From: JBBATK01 sp039810585
Lineage (GTDB): Bacteria > Bacteroidota > Ignavibacteria > Kapaibacteriales > NICIL-2
Reading direction: 5' to 3'
Assembly: GCA_039810585.1 (NCBI GenBank)
Contig: JBDHXF010000009.1
Coordinates: 15,354-79,353 of the forward strand
DNA: 64,000 nt
Every line of letters starts with the position of its first letter. Position 1 is the stretch's first letter. This document shows, piece after piece, positions 63,601 through 64,000 of this stretch. Made by a program: the position numbers and the translations under genes. The notes beneath the pieces were generated by a model, which did no database searches, had not been told where the DNA came from, and saw only the letters and a program-made list of their open reading frames with translations.

Positions 63601-64000
63601 GATGTACAGGTAACGCTTCATTGGCTGTTACGGTGAATCCGCTCCCGACATCACAGACCGTCACTCTCAGCCCAACAACAATTTGTGCTGGTGGTGGTTT
63701 AGGCTCGAACACAACAACAGCAACAGTTGGTCTTGCTAACTCGCAAACGGGTTACACTTACGAACTCGTAAGCACAGCAACGAACAATGTCGTCCGCACA
63801 GCAACAGGTACGGGATCTGCTATCAGCTTCTCACCGGCATTCAGTAACATGACTGTTGGAACATACACCTGGACTGTTCGCGCTATCTCTAACGCTACAC
63901 CGAACTGTACCACAACAGCTATGGCTAACAGTGTGACCTTAACAGTAGTGCCGAACCCGGCTCCTGCAGTTACTGGTCCGACAACGCCTTGCCAAAACGC
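54612..64000 (+). CDS. giant secreted protein with FIENKGQ/SBBP head and Ig-like (PKD-like) repeats (partial)
   Basis: Open from the ATG at 54612 (GGAGG upstream) to the window end: at least 3129 residues, no stop seen. Signal peptide residues 1-29. Residues about 53-285 match the DUF7948 type (EFIENKGQVVDTKG, YSATSKGVGLFF, LVIDPTRDWGSFHG). An SBBP beta-propeller follows to about 795 (YLGGAGDDYLTS, VVGQTAGGNFPLS). From about 800 onward come Cys-containing Ig-like/PKD-like repeats of about 85-90 residues. These are of two kinds in a mixed, largely alternating order (see findings). The architecture is that of Bacteroidota-group T9SS surface adhesins. The C-terminal sorting domain, expected, is outside the window. 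Codon pattern and frame were checked near 60,000 and at the 3' edge. Confidence 0.88.
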   Translation, partial: MNQRLRSLWRTSCSAALGLVLATVSTFAGNSTQPSPLSQSKEVSTARVNSMMAKAGLEFIENKGQVVDTKGNTRPDIKYSATSKGVGLFFTSDRIIYAYTKSEGSLPDIRQEKPKDHYTPITTTMYRMDMSLVGASSTATIVPAAQLPGVQNFYTANTGFDGVTGVRSFGKLTYENVYPNIDMILVTHGKGMKAEFIVRPGGDPSLIKMHFDGAKSVAMNSTGGYDVSTDFGTMSEDAPYSYITVNGEQQEVKATFTVEGNDVRFNVPAYDKSQTLVIDPTRDWGSFHGLGGEDRIQGIAAQPTFNPATGAAYIYVCGFTSTTANTAPFATAGVSGVSTNTRGGTYDAFVAAYSYGTGARLFATAFGGNGEDRANAIFADASGNAYVVGQTAGGNFPLSNSGNTQTTYGGDIFDGFVSSFNSSGALTNSTYLGGAGDDYLTSICRDDANNFTVGGYAATASSGLSSGSVYQSTPGTGIYTGIISRVTFGTGIQRTWLGYYGTGTGSEAYVTSVASTNSSGEVWVGGYTNCPNTGQAIATTGSYNTAINNNGGGSSTGSVRYDGFVVRMTSTGGRTAGTYVGGQQDDRIFGVANDVVNNRVIAVGGTNSTSSGTQNIANTSGVFKSVLNSTSSTASDDGFVTALTVSGSAISRAWGTYWGTAVDDRLYAVAVDNSAANSGNSNNKGQKIFVAGESNGAVSGSAPNDFATYGTYNFSVGTNNTASGSYDGVWSQLTSDGTTVELSTINGTTANDRFTCISVDSMRNVCVGGYSESNGLSGNIGTGGSAQSTSNGSGLADGIVMKYCDLIVPLAPSISTNNGGSFSGSGTICLSNNSSAIGSSGFSGAGSCNASGVQTLIIRVANAVNGVSYQPYFAATATAIPAAPSTAGWTSLASPAVATADGNLDFTISPSAFGGAGTYDIFFQTTTQASCAENGTASTIIVAAQPSNNSIVHTDAAGTTIYSNNGAIAPNGGSIGGTPAINFVGAGTTTIAVAPQTYVVGNTYSVCAYRLTGNSSSPMTFTWASATSFTYAAGTPTFQLALGDNGATGDTIRIRMREVNAAGCMNEYISTFYVAPVDQVTVDLPAVGNNPAVMCSPSASPSTFSASPLGNPYGSVTFNYAASPAYTFGWSTVNTGTNTGLTTGNGAALPSNGVSGTFGSAAAESSTLSLTGTPAASSVFTNVRLNETVATGAYSATRSYTKELKINAVPSITPPASVNVCEGTTQTIAYTVSPSLPAGSTWSATIDDNGGTLNSESLVASSGTFSGTTFNIQVNTGTVAAAYDGLGTVRLTVTVQNSANGASCSSTNTLATVLSVTQKPDPNGNFTVTNSNGSTPAAATPAATAVPGPIGTGTAFQSPINTITSNFACLFNAGGSYGQTYTYTLASPNDGTGADGYTYSVTGGTITTATTGAGLHTISVQWTSAGSQNITIVQTNDQAPGTCQTTTTYPITVVNPPSPVTINWQNSSEFCEGSPITFTVTNPNANPVNVQIYGETNAVTGGGTWNAGFTSPQTVTVSAVGGGTSGPFTLTNSSAATITGTTTPPGFANLTYKFVVKDNVTGCAAFANSAGVYTTFTTSTVKVWDTPANPTVAGPSPVCPNIVTLQKGSPSNAVLISPPILNDPGAYSYSVSNTASYPTGTTFTWTVQGLTAGTDYILTNSNSGGYFSNNATLRFGTNTAGAQNIQVAVAYPTPSACTLGATTALGITVNSAPTPGIIANTSDANGVLSLSSTPNPPGGLCSGSTAIYDAGAATTYAWSISGQPTGTTTGAANTQTFTVNWGAFTAPALVKPVLTVLQSNASGCFQVDTASVYLRPVPDPTVSQVIPTNGPCVFNNENSHIVAYTVPKSPSYQITSVVWTISSGGAVYSYTTTDNGVLGYTGVSAGANDTCRVQWSATGAQTVTATVTNLNNCSQTYVFNTFVFPVPNPVISGAASLCKGTTTSYNVNPNVAGDSYTWEIIPSSGGSFTTASAGVGVVSVGINWNGPANTTYTLRCTQVSAQGCTARATFSVTVNPNPTPSISGPTGVCSNQSVVYTTQDNAPNNSYVWTLTPGGGAGTAASITGGQNTATLTINTGTQASYSLSVVETVNATSCTTTSAAYPVTVSTAPTATISRSGSGVVGAACTNNAYTYTANPTPSTGVSYQWYLNSTALAGETNQTFVKTWNATGTNTLSVLVTLNSTQCSTMVNQTVVVTNAPTPAVSGPATVCGGGASPLLTYTYTTPLTTGNNYAWSFPLGGATAITSTSGSEVNSVTVSWSGAATSRSVRVVETDPNTGCATTSSDYGVTVTTRPNPTLPTPGAACQNGGVQSYTINGLISGSTRAYVVTGGTYSVTTGATSDIVNVNWTSAGTGTVQITETNGACSYTNSFNVTVNAAPTNYTVGTTTPNVCATGGSSSNVTAAVITLSGSQTGKNYQLVQNGTALGTITTADGSFVKSGNGSGLSWTITPSPSVAGVYNYTILAQDMTTNCQATMTNTAAVTVNANPNATITGSTSVCSGTTQTYSVPSSANQSYAWTIPSGWTVVSGANTPAITVMPNTASGSVSVIVSNTITACANNSSVTVTVTAAPTVFNITPTVTSVCLGVGTNIGLSGSNTATTYTVMKGSQTITTAAGTGSALSIAIPASALATVGTHTFTITATANAAPCNSTTITMNGSLAVTVNALPTPVISGPSTACIGQAVTFSTPASGNNFSWSISSGTGTLAPPTNTNSVSITFTGTAGSRTVQVVETNPNTGCSQSTTYTLTANATPAPAVNPGPTQSVCASSTVTYSTTNNVGNTYNWTVSGAGGQITGGQGTSSISVQWGANAGTGTVTVMETAGSCSNSASSTVTVTALPTAYTVGTTTSHVCVTGNATITLSNSQTGFTYTLIRNGVAQTPTVTGTGGGIQFTNSITAAGTYAYTVSASGAGCSNMMSGTATVTASNPPTPTVSGSTSVCANSSATYAVSPVNAGSTYAFTVSGSGNTLGAQVGAQQTVNWGTNNGTVSVIETDAAGCTGNASLAVTVNPLPTSQTVTLSPTTICAGGGLGSNTTTATVGLANSQTGYTYELVSTATNNVVRTATGTGSAISFSPAFSNMTVGTYTWTVRAISNATPNCTTTAMANSVTLTVVPNPAPAVTGPTTPCQN

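Noticed and set aside
1..64000. CRISPR arrays, prophage, insertion sequences, rRNA and tRNA genes
   Set aside because: I looked for regularly spaced repeats, transposase motifs and conserved RNA words and found none. A tRNA could still be missed without a covariance search (tRNAscan-SE would settle it).

Overview
The window looks like a chromosomal segment from a member of the Bacteroidota / Chlorobiota / Ignavibacteriota / Kapabacteria superphylum. Three observations support this. Secreted proteins end in type IX secretion (T9SS) type A sorting domains (1-170, 29714-33037, 51510-53354). Typical families of that group are present (GWxTD protein, OmpA with thrombospondin-type-3 repeats, BshB1, FIENKGQ/SBBP proteins). 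Several promoters fit the TTG-N19..21-TATA(A)TTG pattern known from Bacteroidota sigma factors. A Kapabacteria-like lineage is my best guess, but this is inference only. I see no rRNA, tRNA, CRISPR array, prophage or intact transposase.

Layout. 1-6.5 kb: surface and outer-membrane genes, including a VIT-VWA protein with a TonB-plug-like segment and a C-terminal barrel that resembles the next gene, and a dienelactone hydrolase. 6.7-11.5 kb: minus-strand block with an ECF sigma factor, an anti-sigma-like protein with a barrel-like C-terminus, and lipoproteins, two of them tandem paralogues. 11.7-19.3 kb: NADP isocitrate dehydrogenase, heme A synthase, OmpA/TSP3 porin, a triheme cytochrome c and an unknown exported protein. 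19.3-29.6 kb: housekeeping genes (DUF2461, EamA transporter, upp, a TatD nuclease fused to an outer-membrane protein, alr-scpA-scpB, an SDR, a SpoU methyltransferase, a class V aminotransferase). 29.7-33 kb: a large T9SS sialidase-like propeller protein. 33-42.5 kb: an SDR with an apparent CTG start, a quinone-oxidoreductase-like protein, a metallo-hydrolase, a methyltransferase, DinB, MscS, a sensor kinase, BshB1 (bacillithiol) and a GWxTD protein. 42.8-51.3 kb: a tiny Lys/Ala-rich DNA-binding protein, small hypotheticals, thrS, a methyltransferase, a cytochrome P450, UspA and an acyl-CoA carboxylase beta subunit. 51.5-64 kb: two divergent SBBP-repeat secreted proteins separated by 1.26 kb without a convincing gene. 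The second is a giant protein of more than 3,100 residues that runs off the window.

The most unusual points are: (i) barrel-like modules attached to unrelated soluble or regulatory domains in three genes (VIT-VWA, anti-sigma, TatD); in TatD the conserved C-terminus also reads as the signal peptide of the barrel; (ii) a dispersed family of roughly 25-bp GC hairpins with 3-nt loops and a conserved GAATAA tail, in intergenic DNA; (iii) a perfect 60-bp palindrome centred between two convergent genes; (iv) the 1.26-kb region at 53.4-54.6 kb, with a good promoter, several hairpins and a terminator but no clear ORF; (v) the giant protein with two interleaved classes of Ig-like repeats.
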